Positions 23,782 to 37,620 are shown, counted from the first letter of the stretch. The stretch: DNA of 64,000 nucleotides from Gigantopelta aegis (GCF_016097555.1 NC_054702.1:79837997-79901996), one strand, 5' to 3'. Translations and numbers: made by a program. The notes: a model not told the origin generated them from the letters alone.

Positions 23782-24000
23782 CCGGCCTCAGTGACAAAGT
23801 GGCTGAGTCATCAGCTTTAACGACTTTAAGGCTGGTAGGTTTTGGGTTCACATCCCAGGACCAGCTTAAATCAGTAATAATGGGGAGGTTTAAGGCAACT
23901 GCACTGCCTTATGTCTAACACACTAAGAACTATTAGCCTCGGTCTTAACAGATAGCTGTAGTGTGGTATGTGTGCTCTGGACAGCATGCTTAAAACCAAA
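23782..24000 (+). mobile_element. Second tRNA-SINE family, copy
   Basis: The head CAGTGACAAAGTGGCTGAGTC and a good B box GGGTTCACATCCC are about 45 bp apart. The body then matches the 60985 SINE (TTAAGGC, GTCTAACACACTAA, GGACAGCATGCTT). It starts directly beside the target duplication of the preceding MITE. Confidence 0.75.
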
Positions 24001-24834
24001 GGAGAATTTTGGCATGAAAACAATTTCAAAATGAAATAAATTTAAAATTAATTTGCAAAAGTAGTGTTGGGAGTAGATTGATTTTCTAACACACCAAGTC
24101 AAGTAGCAATTACAAGATGAAACAATGCATGTAGCTGATTAAACAATGTGTTGCCAAACAAGCATTCCATGCAATTATCACATATGCATGAAATATATTG
24201 GTTGATGACAGCTAAGGTTTAAACACACAGTCCTGGACACACAATTCGGATGTTTGGGTTAATGGAGCAAGGACATCCTGAAGCAAAGGATCTTTTATAA
24301 TTGCCACCAAATGCAATCTGAAAGTGGTCAGGTCTAAATTCCAACCTTCAAAAACCTCAATATTTTAGATACTTTCTTAAGCATGCATAGCATTCTGTAC
24401 ACTATGTGAATAAAAGTAATGTTTAGTGAGTTAAGTATTGTAATCCCAAAAGGAAAAGTAAATGTATTTTCTTCCCAAATTCAATTAAAAGGCAATTTCT
24501 ACTTAATGGCTACTCAATAATAACAATACAACTAATAATTAAATGATTACTTTTACAAAATGCTTAACATATTGTATTTAACATTCAAGTGTCTGTTAAT
24601 TATATATACATATTATTATGAGAACAATTATATATTAAATTGCTGGTGATCATAATGTACAAAAAAATTACTTTAACCCAATAGCTGTATTAAATCAGCA
24701 TTAGTCATAATTACTGTCATCTTATTTAGTCATTATAATAGTATGTTTGTATGCGTCTTGTTTGTGCATATGTTCCATTTGTGGGATATTTATATGCAAT
24801 AAAGTTTTTTTAATACTTAAAACAAAATCTTTTG
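24001..24834. other. Unassigned AT-rich DNA
   Basis: No gene or repeat boundary recognised between the SINE at 23782 and the TTAA MITE. Confidence 0.4.
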
Positions 24835-25208
24835 TTAAAGGGACAGACCCTAGTTTCAACCCGTGAAAATTAACACTAAGTTTAGTTAATCTACAAACCT
24901 AAAACACATCTGGAAAAAATTACAACTGAGCAAAACATGAGTCTGTGACTTTGAAATGGTGAAATACACTCTAAAAATAGACTAAAACTCGACTCCATAA
25001 CTGCTACTTCTCAGACACACATGCGTTTTTAAAAATATGAGAAATGCATTTTGTGATATTAGAAACACCAGAATGAACGGAAATAGATAATCTGAACAAT
25101 AAAATCTAAGTAAAGTATGATGTCAGTTATCAAAAACGGATCTAATAGTAAAAAGTAAAAAAATATATATATGCCTTAGTGTTTAAAAACTAGGGTATGT
25201 CCCTTTAA
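24835..25208 (+). mobile_element. TTAA-target MITE (piggyBac-like)
   Basis: Near-perfect inverted ends TTAAAGGGACAGACCCTAGT and ACTAGGGTATGTCCCTTTAA include TTAA at both extremities (24835-24838 and 25205-25208), the target of piggyBac-type and Kolobok-type transposons. It is 374 bp with no transposase. Confidence 0.9.
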
Positions 25209-25864
25209 CTATAATATTCTTTTTTCAGAATTTACTAATATATCTTTTTTAAGCATTAAGTAAATGGAAAGATTATGCTGTTTAATGCATAGCACAAAAC
25301 CTGCAATACACTGGAGAGAGAGAAAAAAAGGGAAGAAATCCTCCCAAATGACTGAGATTTTCGTTTCTTTGGCCTGACTGGACCCTGTATTAACCCACAA
25401 CTTCTCAAACAAGCAAGCACATCAACTGTGATACTTTGTTTAACCTGCAGCACTTTCATTTCTCACATAGCAGGAATAGCAAATAAACTACATGACCTTA
25501 CCACGATCCAGACGAGGAGGAGTTTAAAACCACTGCTTTGTGCCCAACTGCATACCAAGAACATACCGAAATATTTCACATTGTGAAGACACCATTAAAC
25601 AGTGTTCAAAATGTAGTTCTTTGGAGAAATCTTTCTTTTTCCTTTTTTTTTGTGCTGAATTTGTTATTTTATCTATATGTATAGGTACATGTTTGATCAA
25701 GTCCAAATCATCTAGCAGGTTATCTACACGAACAATGGAATGACACCTTTAGCACATGTGTTTTAAAATACAGATATCATACAGGTGTCTAACATGGTTA
25801 TCTAAATACTTGAGCAAAAGGCGAAACCTGCTTCTATCAAATTGGCTATCTTACCAAAAGCATC
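25209..25864. other. Unassigned DNA
   Basis: No coding exon recognised. Short open frames here lack recognisable domains and conserved splice context. Confidence 0.4.
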
Positions 25865-26085
25865 AATGGATCTTTTTAAAATGCAATTTCCCATACAGGA
25901 CAGTACATACCATACACCAGTTCACTGATTAGGATGGAGGAAAACCCCAGATCCACCAAGGGTGATTGATTCTATGACCCATCATAGCCCAAGGAATGAA
26001 CGAATGAACGGATGAATGAATGAATGTTTAATGACACCCCAGCATGAAAAATACATCAACTATTAATTGCACACTCCAAGTAAGC
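25865..26085 (-). mobile_element. Two SINE fragments
   Basis: 25865-25990 carries TGGATCTTTTTAAAATGCA, CAGGACAGTACATACCATAC and a degenerate tRNA part on the minus strand. From about 26005, GAATGAATGTTTAATGACACCCC matches the tail end of another copy in the same orientation. Both are partial. Confidence 0.55.
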
Positions 26086-27524
26086 ATTCTGATAACCAAG
26101 CTATATCAGGAACAAAGACATGCAGATAAAATAGGCAAGTGTAAAATAAGTTTAAAACTGCAATCAAAATAATAACAGTTCCCCACACCAATGTATATTT
26201 ACACAGCACATACTAGTATATACTTATCTGTTACTAAAACTATCTTTTCCTACAAGATGTTTGAGAATTTGGAATAACAATCACACATGTGTACATTTAA
26301 CTACATTAAATCATGCACATCTTCAAAACAGTTACAGTAATTAATTCATGCATTCTAACCTTTAGTATAGGTTGTTCAAATAAGTTTTAGAATAATAAAT
26401 CATGTATTCGGTAATGCTTCTGTATAGCACAATAATATGCTTTAATTCAAACCCAGCCTGCCAGAATACCTTCAGTAGTAACACTGACATAACCCCGTCT
26501 TCACTGCCATGCTTGCATGACCAACCATTCCAGTAATCCAAACTTTTAAACACTGTGATATGCAGAGAATCCAGACATTCCAGATTGTCCAGTCCCTTTG
26601 GCCTTTATGGTCATAACACCACAGTGACAGCTGCTGGAGGTCGCATACAATCACCAACACTAACACAGGAGCCGACCAGCCATTTGACCACCTACATTAT
26701 CCTCACAATTCAATGCAACCACAGGGGCACATTATTTACGTTGTACAGACCACTACCAGCTCATGTTTGACATGTAAATGTTTCATTCATGAATATTTCT
26801 CGCTAAAATAATACAACACAACTTAACCCAGAGACTTATGAATTGTACAACGCAATTACAGGATGTAAATTTAAAAAAAATTAATATAAAAACTTTTTTG
26901 GTTTTAGTGTATTATGTTACATTTTGTATCAGGGAATGTAACAGTGACAGATGGGGAAAACAGGCCTGTCCACCCTTTCTTTATTACTTGCAGATGTGGT
27001 AATTGAGGTGTGGGCATGGAGGATGTTTATCAGTGACTTTGTAAGAAGCTGTTAATGCGCCTCCAGGCTGCAGGATGAGGGACAAGTATTTATAATCACA
27101 TTCATATCAGATTACTTCATACAATTAAACTATTAAGGTTTTAATCTAGTTAGAAATCAGTTAATTACTAACTAATAATTAAATAAAGTTTCTATTATAA
27201 AGAAAACAGTACTATCACTTTAATAATACTAACATCATGTTATACACATTATATAAAGACACTGCTTTTCATAAATACATCCATGTCATGGACAGAACTT
27301 TCTATCAAAGTCAGAGGTTGTGCCCACAAGAGGCGTGCTTAAACAGTTCTCTGATGGAAGCATGCCAAAAATTACTCACATCCACACACATAAATACCAA
27401 GTGCACAAAAAGTTAACATAAGTTCTGTTACTTACATGTCTGATGTCAGTATTCATTCATTTTATGTACAGACATACCTTTTGGGTATTAAGTAATTTTT
27501 AATACCGTGACCATATTATAAGAA
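26086..27524. other. Unassigned DNA
   Basis: No supported gene. Two overlapping opposite-strand frames of about 65-70 codons at 26472-26770 contain no motif I recognise. 26940-27080 is less AT-rich than its surroundings but has no clear structure. Confidence 0.35.
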
Positions 27525-27753
27525 GCCAGTGCACCACGACTGGTATATCAAAGGCTGTGGTATGTGCTATCCTGTCTGTGGGATGGTGCATATAAAAGAT
27601 CCCTTGCTGCTAATCGAAAAGAGTAGCCCATGAAGTGGCGAAAGCTGGTTTCCTCTCTCAATATCTGTGTGGTCCGTAACCATATGTCTGATGCCATATA
27701 ACCGTAAATAAAATGTGTTGAGTGTGTCGTTAAATAAAACATTTCTTTCTTTA
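27525..27753 (+). mobile_element. SINE, 5'-truncated
   Basis: This starts inside the body (CAGTGCACCACGACTGGTAT) and runs through GGGATGGTGCATATAAAAGA and CATATGTCTGATGCCATATA to the tail GTGTCGTTAAATAAAACATT followed by TTCTTTCTTT. It is the same subfamily as the complete nested copy at 55233-55557. Confidence 0.88.
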
Positions 27754-29100
27754 TATTACAATAAATAGCAAAAATTAAAAAGGATATAGTCAAAATACAA
27801 TGACACTTATTTACAACGACAAGCATAAATCACTGATTAAACAATGTACTTGGGTGTTATTACAGCTGTTTATAAACATCTGTTTCTAAATTGACTTCCT
27901 GTTCTCTTTAAACCAGTTCTGTATTTCATCAATGACTAAATGTCAGATGTTATGATTTCAGTTGCTAAACTACAACACAGTGTTTCCAAAGTGTGTAACT
28001 GTTACTACAATAACCTGCTTTAGAGCTAATGCACATGAAACTTACTGCTTACAATCTAAACAAATTCATTACTGACACCACATGTTAGCTCCTAGCTATT
28101 AGGACTGTTAATGCACACATACCCTGTATAATTGGCTATGAGTACGTTCAGTGTATTATAGTCTTTAAATACATCCAGCATGTGTTCAGGATGTACTTCA
28201 TCCTGTGTTTATTTGGAGACTAGCAGAGTCACTGGAAATGTTATTAATAAGTGCACAGCAATACATGTGTACAATGTGGTTTACAAGAATATGCTTTTGA
28301 AATTCCAGTAGTCTATATAATCGCAAACAAGTTGGATTGCTTTTGTATATTATGTGAACATGCCAGATATAATATTCAGTATCCTACTTTTTAGCACATT
28401 TTATGATGGTGGTGGTTCGAGGGTCAGTAAGAAAAGCATGATATTTATAATATTTTGTACAAGTTCAACAGATATTCAATACAAAATGGCAACAAACCTC
28501 TCACAAAAACATGGAAAAACTAAAATAAATATATCAAAGGAGGAAAAATCTTGCAATTTTCTGATATTTGTTTTTTCCAATATTGAATAATAATTTTGAA
28601 TTATAACACCAGTCAAAAAATAAACAAAAACAGTCATTATTACTACTACATATAGCACGATATATAAAAGAAACTGGGTGTTTTTTTTGCAGCCATACAT
28701 ACAAATGAATAAATTCTGCTTGACATTAACATAACATACAGCTTAAAGACTATACCACAATAAAGTTTTATGAAGACTTAAGTAATAGCATCACACCACC
28801 ATTCAATTAACAATGAGTGAATCTCTCCGATATAATCTCCCACAAAGGACATTATAAAGGTTTAGTAATCATTCCTATGACATGCATCACTGGAATTTTA
28901 TCTACATAATACAAGTACTGTTATAGGCATAAGTCACAGTTGTAATAATAGTCTGGGTTTCATTTTATTTATGTCTGTACATGCTCAAATTCATGATTTT
29001 AATGTTAAATATTCCTGTGTATGACAAGTGAAGAAGTAAATAATACCATAGCTAAGAAAGGTTCTACTGATTATTTCAAAAGGTTTAATAAATATACAGA
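27754..29100. other. Unassigned DNA
   Basis: AT-rich, with no supported gene, RNA or repeat boundary. Confidence 0.4.
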
Positions 29101-29549
29101 ACTTCACATATGTTGTTTTCGCTTCCTATTTACTGTACGAGTTTATTTTGTGCAAGAATATATACCATGAGCAAAATAAAGGAGTGCAATAAATCGGAAG
29201 CTAAAACAATGTGTGTGAAGTTCTGTATTTATTACATACCTTCTTTTATGCTTTACAAAAACAGTTTTTAATTTAACATCATAACAACACTTTCTTAAAC
29301 CTATGATTAACACTCCTTTCCTGGATTTACTTAACATTAAGAATCATACTCTGTGGCAGCCTTGTGTATTGTATAAAATACAAAGTGAGTTAATTGGTAA
29401 AGCATAATATGACGTCAGTAACAAAAAGGCGCTAACTCTAATAAAGATAAAAAGGGAATTTAAAAGTTTGTGTGCAGATCGCACATATGTGCGACACAAG
29501 ATCAATTTATCACACAGCTTGAAGATGTCTTTATCACTATAGTAAGACT
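29101..29549 (-). repeat. 450-bp dispersed repeat, copy 1
   Basis: In reverse orientation this matches 62935-63410 over its length. Shared segments are ACTATAGTGATA, CACATATGTGCGA, TTACTGAC, AGAGTATGATTCTTAA, GGTATGTAATAAATACAG and a hairpin made of CTTCCTATTTA and its complement around TTTATTTTGTGCAAGAA. No frame looks coding; probably a non-autonomous DNA element. Confidence 0.85.
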
Positions 29550-30841
29550 AAATAGGTATGTAATAAATACTATTCTTAACTACAATGTATTACATATCCT
29601 CAAAATACCTTTATCCTGTATACATGTGTAGATGAAATATGCATGGTGCTTGGATATGTATACTAGTATGAATATGTATATGTATACACATGTTTAAGCA
29701 TGTATTCTTGAAAACCATGTGAATAGGATCAGAGAAAAGAAAAATGATTACAGTTCATTGGTTTCAAAAGGAAATTGATGAACAAACACGGCACTCTACA
29801 ATGAAGGTCAAAACTTGTTAAAACAAAATCATACTATTTAGTTTTAAACCAATACCAAATCAAATAATTTAAAAAAATCAAAAATTCTATCTTAATTTTT
29901 AAAACTTGCTGGAATAACTAAAGTAAAGCAACTGTCAGTTTTGCCAGTAGCTTCTGGGTACTACAGTGCGTAATACTATAGTAACAAACAATTTAGGTGC
30001 AAATGCCAACAGTGGCCGTTTCAACATTTGTTTTCATGACTTAATCATGAGATTTAATATTTGAAAACGGTGTACATGTAGATTAGGCCATTATGAAAAA
30101 ATTACCCAATCTTCATCTCTGCCTGCCATGAGTGTTCATTAATAGGCGGCAGATGGCAATTTTTGGTGGCTACTGATGTCACTATCAGGGCTTATTTTTC
30201 ATGCTGACAGTTCTAAACCTCTCTGCATTCAGTCAAATAGCCACCTACTTTTTTCAAACAGCCTCCTATTGTTATAGATAATGAACCCTGAAGATAAAGG
30301 TCCAGCCCAATTTTTTTTTAATGGCTAAAAATAAATAGATTTCTTTCTTTCTTCAGTATGTGATATTTCCAATGAAGTATGTACATGTATACTAAGGTAA
30401 ATCTCTATAGCTGTATCACTTATAGATAGAAGCCAAGCATTTATAATAAGAAGCCATGCAGGTAAATAAAAATAATAAAAACCTCTTCAATTAAGTTCAT
30501 CAACAACATAAAAACAACCACACAAGTGCTTGTAGGACATATTACATATAATATTATAACAAGCTTCTAAAATATTAGTTAAATTTAGTATTTATTTACT
30601 TTACCATTTTCCAAACAAATACTGCACTTTTTACTTTGAGAAGAAAACATGCCTAAACAAAAGAATGAACAACAGAGTAACAAACCGATTGAGCGCCAAC
30701 AAGCTGGGAGATGGAGAATGAACAGACTGGTGAAGAGAAGAGACAGGTAAACTCAACTGCTGGTGATCCCCTGACCTTTAGCTGAATGAGTTCAGCATGT
30801 TTCCTATCTCATCCATCCATACATGTGTCAGTACTCTTCAC
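29550..30841. other. Unassigned DNA
   Basis: AT-rich. A patch at about 30135-30300 looks like an old dispersed repeat but has no partner in this window. No gene is supported. Confidence 0.4.
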
Positions 30842-31121
30842 ACAGACAAAACATTTCAATGAAAGTAAGCTTACCAGGGTGTATTTTCAAAGGAATAAAC
30901 TTCCTTCATGTTTAAAGAGAGAGAGAGAGAGTAATTAGAGGTACTATAAATTACTCATTTCAATACACTGTCAAGCCGAAATCACAGCCAAAACATTTAA
31001 AAAAAGTAGCTTACCAGGGTGTATTTTCAAAGGAATAAACTTCCTTCATATATGAAGAGTAACTAGAGGTACTAAAAATTACTGATTTCGATGAACTGCA
31101 GTGTGTAGTAGGTAGATATTG
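30842..31121 (-). repeat. 140-bp tandem duplication with two identical splice-donor segments
   Basis: Two adjacent copies with a 140-bp period. A core of about 41 bp (30869-30909 and 31009-31049) is identical, while flanking parts differ by substitutions and a GA expansion. On the minus strand each core reads from an ATG through an open 11-codon stretch (MKEVYSFENTP) to CCCTG/GTAAGCT, a good donor. I treat these as candidate alternative 5' exons of the downstream SIPA1L gene; a transcript would be needed to say so. Confidence 0.45.
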
Positions 31122-32364
31122 GTGTAGTAAACAAGCAATTTTGTCAATCTGTAATCTTGGAAATGAATGCACAGTCACATTTTACCAGATCAGATTAACA
31201 CTGTACATGTCGTGAATAACATATAAATAATTATTTCTATAACATTAATGAAACTACAAATTTGAAATATATAATTTTTGAAAGTAGAACTTGTGCTCCT
31301 AAATACAGCCTCTACACAATAAAATACATTCTACAAATAACCTCTAGTCATATATCAAATATTAGTCACCCTTAGGTTACATCAGCAACCCCAGTATAGG
31401 TACATGGTTATATTTAACACTGAGAACAGAAATTACTTCACTATCGAAAAAATTTAAATAAATGCTGTTACAGTGTTTCTTATTACCCAGTAATAATGGT
31501 TGTATATTGTTTACCCTGTTTTTAAAAATTTAGATTTTTTTTTGACAAACATTTATTCATAGGTAGTTAAATTACAAAATAATAATACATGTAAATAAAA
31601 ATGTCCTATTCTGTATACATACACTGAAGAACCTACAAGGTCTTATAAAATTATATAATTTGGTTCTTCTGATTCAGTTAATGGCAGAAATATTTAAACT
31701 GTATCAATGATTATGTCAGAAACTTATCCATGTTTACGTCATGAAACAGAAGTAAATCAGATAACGTGAGTTGTTGGCATGTGGGTGTTATATGCCAGTT
31801 AGAGAAAGAATCTACCTTTATTTGCAATCAGAAACTTCCAGTTGACAAAAGATCATTATTGTTGCCTGAAGCTGATAAAAACTGAACATTAGTGACCTAA
31901 TAACACCTATCTATGAAAGAAAGTTACACAGGGAAATGTCAACAGGTGTTCTTTAATTAAACCTTCAGTTATGGTTCACAGCAGGACCGACTAGTTTATA
32001 AAGTGGGTTTCTACTGCTTGCTGAACATGACTGTATGTCACAACAATGTGTCATACGGGTGCTTAAGAAATACTACTCATGCATGGAGAGCAGGAGTGGA
32101 TCATAAAAATGGATGATAAAACCACTACATCAAAAGATTAAAGTGTGAAGTTACTTATTAGAAATATCAGATCTGTCATGTAGCAAGTAATAAAATTCAT
32201 AAAAATCTTAAACTGGATTCCAATTTGAGAAGATGCTTGTTAAAGTACAAATTGTTTAATTAAAATAATAATAATAATAAAATTTAAAAAATGAAGCGAT
32301 CTACACTTTTAAACTAACATTTTCTAAAAATGAGACCCAGTTCATGATTTTTGTCTAATTTTTA
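31122..32364. other. Unassigned DNA
   Basis: AT-rich sequence with no supported gene or repeat. Confidence 0.4.
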
Positions 32365-32500
32365 GAGAGAGGAAAGCTGCTACATTTTTCCATTAGTAGC
32401 AAGGGATCTTTTATATGCACCATCCCACAGGCAGGACAGCACATACCATGACCTTTGATATACCAGACTACCAGTTGTGGTGCACTGGCTGGATCAATGA
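32365..32500 (-). mobile_element. SINE fragment
   Basis: Minus-oriented body of the first SINE family: CATTAGTAGCAAGGGATCTT, TTATATGCACCATCCCACAG, then GACCTTTGATATACCAG and GTTGTGGTGCACTGGCTGG. The tRNA head is missing. Confidence 0.85.
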
Positions 32501-32722
32501 ATAAAAGACGAAATACAAATGTTACTTTCTGACAGTCTTGATGGCATCACATTTTACATTTAGTATAACTTTATGTCTTTACATTTAGCTTGATTTTTTT
32601 TACAAAGTTCTAAAAACATGTTTTATAGTTAAACCGTAGACATCTACACTTTTTAATAAAAATTATAAAATGAATCTTTTAAAACTGGTCTTTTTATATA
32701 TAGGTTTTTAGTTTATATAGGT

Positions 32723-32834
32723 TATAACTTACCCATGATATCAATGTCATAAACCCATGTGATAATTTAGTTTAATCTATAACTTACCCATAATATCCAT
32801 GTCATAAAACCATTGATAATTTAGTGTATTAACC
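32723..32834. repeat. 56-bp tandem duplication
   Basis: Two imperfect copies of a unit beginning ATAACTTACCCAT and including ATGTCATAAA and GATAATTTAG. Confidence 0.8.
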
Positions 32835-33070
32835 CGGTTAATAATGGTATGCAAATTTGCTCGGTCTCTAGGTAATGTGTTGCTGTTGATGGGTCATTTG
32901 TTTACAAGCCAACAAGACCTGTATACCTGAGCGTAATGTTTTCAAAGATTTAGTTAAAATGCATGACGTCAAACTAATTTGTGCTAATCGTGATGACATC
33001 ATATTACTGATGGCGGCAACGTTAGTACTGTGGTTTACTGAAAATTTATCTAACATGATATTTTAGAAGT

Positions 33071-33245
33071 GTTATAGGATAAACAGAATTCGCTACTTGT
33101 GTTTTTTAATATGTAAAATATCAACCGTGTCCAGTTAATCAGTATTTGTCTCGGTAGAGCCTTGACAAATACAAATACCGATTAACATGGACTCAGTTGA
33201 TATTTTCCATATTAAAAAACCACTTGTGACGAATCCTCTATTATA
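33071..33245. mobile_element. Foldback MITE
   Basis: Long imperfect palindrome. The left arm (GGATAAACAGAATTCG, TTTTTTAATATG, AAAATATCAAC, CAGTATTTGTC) mirrors the right arm (GACAAATAC, GTTGATATTTTCCATATTAA, GACGAATCC) around a short loop. No coding frame. Confidence 0.85.
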
Positions 33246-33326
33246 CAGATATGTCTTCTGGTGTATTGGCCTCCAACCAGCTGTATTAAGGGCCCCTGGC
33301 ATTCTTTCAGGACAAGGGATCCAATG

Positions 33327-33620
33327 GTAAATTAAGCGCTCACCTGAAGCATGGTCGGTTTAGAATCAATCCCTGTTGGTGGCCCATCAGGCTATTTCTC
33401 GTTCCACCCAGTGAACCGCAATATAATAAGGCTGTGATATGTGCCATCCTGTCTGTGGGATGGTGCATTTAAAAGATCCCTTAATTGCTATTACTGGGGA
33501 AAAAAGTAGCAAATTTTCTGTCTAAGACTAAAATGTCAAAATGTCAAAATGTTTGACATTAAATAGCCAATGATTAATAAATAAATGTGCTCTAGTGGTG
33601 CTGTTAAACAAAACAAACTT
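33327..33620 (+). mobile_element. SINE, mostly complete
   Basis: The tRNA-like part has a B box close to GAATCAATCCC. The body GTCTGTGGGATGGTGCATTT and the tail GACATTAAATAGCCAATGATT, GTGCTCTAGTGGTGCTGTTA follow. It belongs to the same tail subfamily as the 7582 copy. Confidence 0.8.
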
Positions 33621-36600
33621 TATTTTCTCTGAGGCCAATACAGCAAGCCTCAGGCCATATTTCCTTGGACCTGTTACAAGACCAGTTCGAAAAAACATGT
33701 ATCTATTTATTAGTTATTTAACAGTATCATATGCACTCTCTTGCTGTAGCCAATACTTAATTGATGAAGCAGTATATGTTTCTTCTCTGTTGCTGTTTTT
33801 AATATATTATACAACACATCATCTATTATTAACACAACATCACACTTTTATCTCCAATATATACAATTCCTCTTTATTACACACAGTACCAGGTTTAGCT
33901 AACCATTTACAAATGTATTGCTGAATTCATCTTCCTTACACCAGCTTATGTTCAAGTCTAGACAACAACACAGAGCCAAGCTTTAAGGAACTGAGCCAGA
34001 TAAACACATGTGACATTATGTAATCCTCACATGACCTAAATGTTTGACGTCTTCCTTTCATTTATTATATTTGCACATTATTAAATCTTCTTGCAGGGCA
34101 TGGCATGGTATCTTGCTTCCTGGGAATCTTTGAAATCTCAGTCTATTGCTCACCATCAGGAACCCATTATATCAGCTGCCAGAGTTTGTCTTACATAACA
34201 CCAGTCATTTATGATTAATTGGTTTACAGATCCATTGAAGCTAACTGCAAGGGCCACTACTGGAAAAATAAAAACGATGATCCACATTTTATTTTTCCAA
34301 ACATAAAAATTAAAAAGTAGATTGTTTTTAATAAATCAACAATATTTTTCTCAGAACTACTGGTTAAAGATCACATTTTGTCTTTACAAAAAGAACATTA
34401 TACATGTGTTGTGCATGTACATGTATTTTTCCATTTTGGAATTTTAAAAGTTTATAATATTAAAACATGAACATATTTGTTTAACTGGTAAGACGTTAAA
34501 TATATTCTGATCCACTGGCATCTTTAAAATGTTTTACCCGTGTTCAATCCACATTGTATTAGCCCCTGACTAGAACAGATGGAAATTCATGAATACAAAC
34601 TTGAAAGTACATGTACCCTGAGACCTTTGACATGATCAAAGAAAGGTCAGGTGAATAATGTAAATCAGCCCCCTTAGTCCTGGTAACCTGCAACTAACGA
34701 TCACATCAAAGAATACCTTGTGGTCAGTAACAAATGTGATGAGCTACCATAAATCTCTTAATAAGCAAGGATTTCCTATCAGCCATCTGTACTTCCTTAC
34801 ACCCTCATTCAAATAAAAACCCACGGTCAGCAGGTTAACCACCCACAATAAACACATATAAATGGCTAAATAAAAATCTATTTTCAGTCCAATATCTGGC
34901 ATTCCAGCACATCTCATCAATTACAAACAAATTGGTAAACTCTGATGTGGCCGTTTTCCGTGTGTTGTAGTATTTAAATATTTCACACATCAGTAACTGG
35001 ATAAATAAAGGCCAGTTTCAATTCAAAGTGACATTCTAACCATCTCATCAATTATTAAATGGTAAAATCCATTTTGCCTACTTCTCATGTTAAGTGGTAT
35101 TTAAAAATTAATTTACCAGTAAGCAGATTTGAAAGAAAAAAAAATTAAATTCAAAGTGCCATTCTAATACATTCCATCAGTAACTGTAACATGTATGAAC
35201 AGACATTTTGTGTTAATATTTTAATATTCCGACTTAGTCAATTAATATCAGTGATAAAATATGTAAGACTAATTGTACCACTGAGCCAATAATTATATGA
35301 TAACAGCAAGTTTGACAGACAGAACAGCACATACCACAACATTTGATGCACCAGTTATGAAGTACTGGTCTGATTAAGAATGTGAGAAAAATATCTACAT
35401 GGATGACACACTGATATTTTAATATGATAGACGATACATTTAACACTGCATGGTGCACAGTAAGATATACAGAATATATTTGGAACATGAGCTGGAATTA
35501 ATTTCTGCTTTTGAGAAGCTTTTGACTTAACCTTTAGGAGATTTTATGAAAGAATGAATCACTGTTAGGAAAATAAACATCACATATATTCTTAGAATAT
35601 GATACTCAAGTGGGCGTGAAAAAGAAATGCTTGTAGTGTTTATGAGAGAGTTAAGAAAAACAGATGAACCTTTTCAAGAGAAACCAAATTTTTAAACCTA
35701 AATGAAACCACATGGACAAGCAACAGCTTGATCAACTGGAAGCATGTCACAACGAGTCTGTGTCTGGTATTTAGGGTCACTGTTATCAACATTAATCACT
35801 GATACCTGTGCTCACAAAAAGATCAAAGGGTGAAAGAGAAAAATCCATTCATTGAGACACTCTCAGTATCAAAACAAGATTGAAGTGAAGTTTTTATGTG
35901 CTACAACAGCCTAGCAGAGAACAAAGTGGCCTTAAGGTTCACAAACAAACGTTTCTTACAAAACACCTTTGAACGTATCAAACATCCACTCTGCAAATAT
36001 ACAAACAATTAATCTTTTGATAATTGGAATTTCTGGACATAACAGAATATAAATAAGTAAATATCACAGAAAAATTCATCTGAACAATTTATTTACTTTC
36101 TAAGATATGTCATAAAGATATTTAAATGTATTGAAAATATCTTGCTGATGGTGTTAAAACAGCCAAACATTATATCAATGATAATAACTGAAACATGACT
36201 GTCTGGCAAAGGTAAACAGAAATAAAGGTTTGACATATTCTTAAAGTATCCATGAAATAATAGCTTTTTCATCAAAATACAAGAATAATACAGGTACTGA
36301 ACATATGTACTATAAACTATAGTATAGATCTTACATTGTAGTTGTTTACATTCACATACTGAGTGTAAGTTGCATTACAAGAGAATTAACATCTATACTA
36401 TGGAGACCTCATCCATATATTTCCATATAAAGGCACAAATAGGTGGCATGTTTTAGATTCTATGCATCTTTCAGTTATTTGTCTTCATCAACATGTTGAT
36501 TAAGACTCAAGCAAAATGGCAAGTGTCTCTTGCTTGCCATGGAAACGGGGCTAGCATAGCTTGAAGCAACTTGTTTTAGTATCAAATTCCAGTCATAACA

Positions 36601-37587
36601 TGGTCCATTTAAAACAGGTGCTCTTTATACTCCTCATTTACAGTTATTTTCTATCTTTACACTGAACTTGTGTCATCTAGGGTGGTGCCTCAAACATTAA
36701 CAAAAGGTCATCGCCAAGCCTGCTTTTCTCAATGAAAACCCTTTGGCCTCATTTGTCTTTTTATCATGTTTGTTTAATGAATACCACAAAGTCATTAGGT
36801 CTTTCAAAATAAATTTTCATATGTGATCATTTACATACAGCTATTATAGATACTTTTCTAAATGTATTATACAGGTATATGCATCTTTATAAAATAATGT
36901 TTCACACAAGTTTTAAAATCTCAAACTACTACCGGTAGGTATTTAATACAATTATAAATGTACACCAGTATTTACCAGATATGCATCAATAGTTTAAGAA
37001 CAACCTAACTACATTAAAATAAACATAACTTACTCTATTTTATGGTATGAAGATGCACCCTTGAAATGCATATTAACCCCTAATCCTATAAATTAAAAAA
37101 AGTGCAATCTATATTGTCAATTACACCAATGCATATTTTAAAAAATAAAAAAATAACTGTTTTACTTGACTATTTTACACTGTTATAATTGCTGTGTCTG
37201 CTTCAAATGAAGATAACATTTATAATGCAGGTTTTAATAATTAAAACAACATATGAATTTGATATCATTGTCTGATGACCTCTCATGAGCAAATCGCACA
37301 CCACAATGTCCTCTAGACTGTTTGTACCAAATATGAAGTCTATCAATATATAAGAATATAGTGTTTCCCACCCACCCTTTTTGTTGGATTGCTGGATTAA
37401 AAAATATTTTTTTCATGATATAAGATATCAGTTTTATTCTGTTCAAGCTGAATGATGAGTTTATAAACAACAATAATGTAACCATGGCTTTCTCATATGA
37501 GCTAGTTGTATCTTACATATGAAGCGATAAGAGAAATATGACATAAAATATGACATATAGTGTCAAGTTTTGTCCAGTTGGGTCAAC
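33621..37587. other. Unassigned DNA
   Basis: Nearly 4 kb with no supported exon. It includes a short minus-oriented SINE fragment at about 35295-35375 (CAGACAGAACAGCACATACC). Parts at 34080-34250, 35750-35930 and 36655-36800 are less AT-rich and could be regulatory, which cannot be judged from one sequence. Confidence 0.35.
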
Positions 37588-37620
37588 ATATACATATATA
37601 TATATATATATATATACACA
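37588..37620. repeat. TA/CA microsatellite
   Basis: Short (TA)n then CACACA immediately left of the pogo-like element; a mirror-image TA/CA tract lies on its right (38592-38647). Confidence 0.9.

Noticed and set aside
26472-26770. Overlapping opposite-strand frames of about 65-70 codons
   Set aside because: No conserved motif, and both strands are open across the same stretch, which points to composition rather than coding.
33595-33924. 109-codon plus-strand frame
   Set aside because: It starts in the tail of a SINE and continues into AT-rich DNA without any domain.
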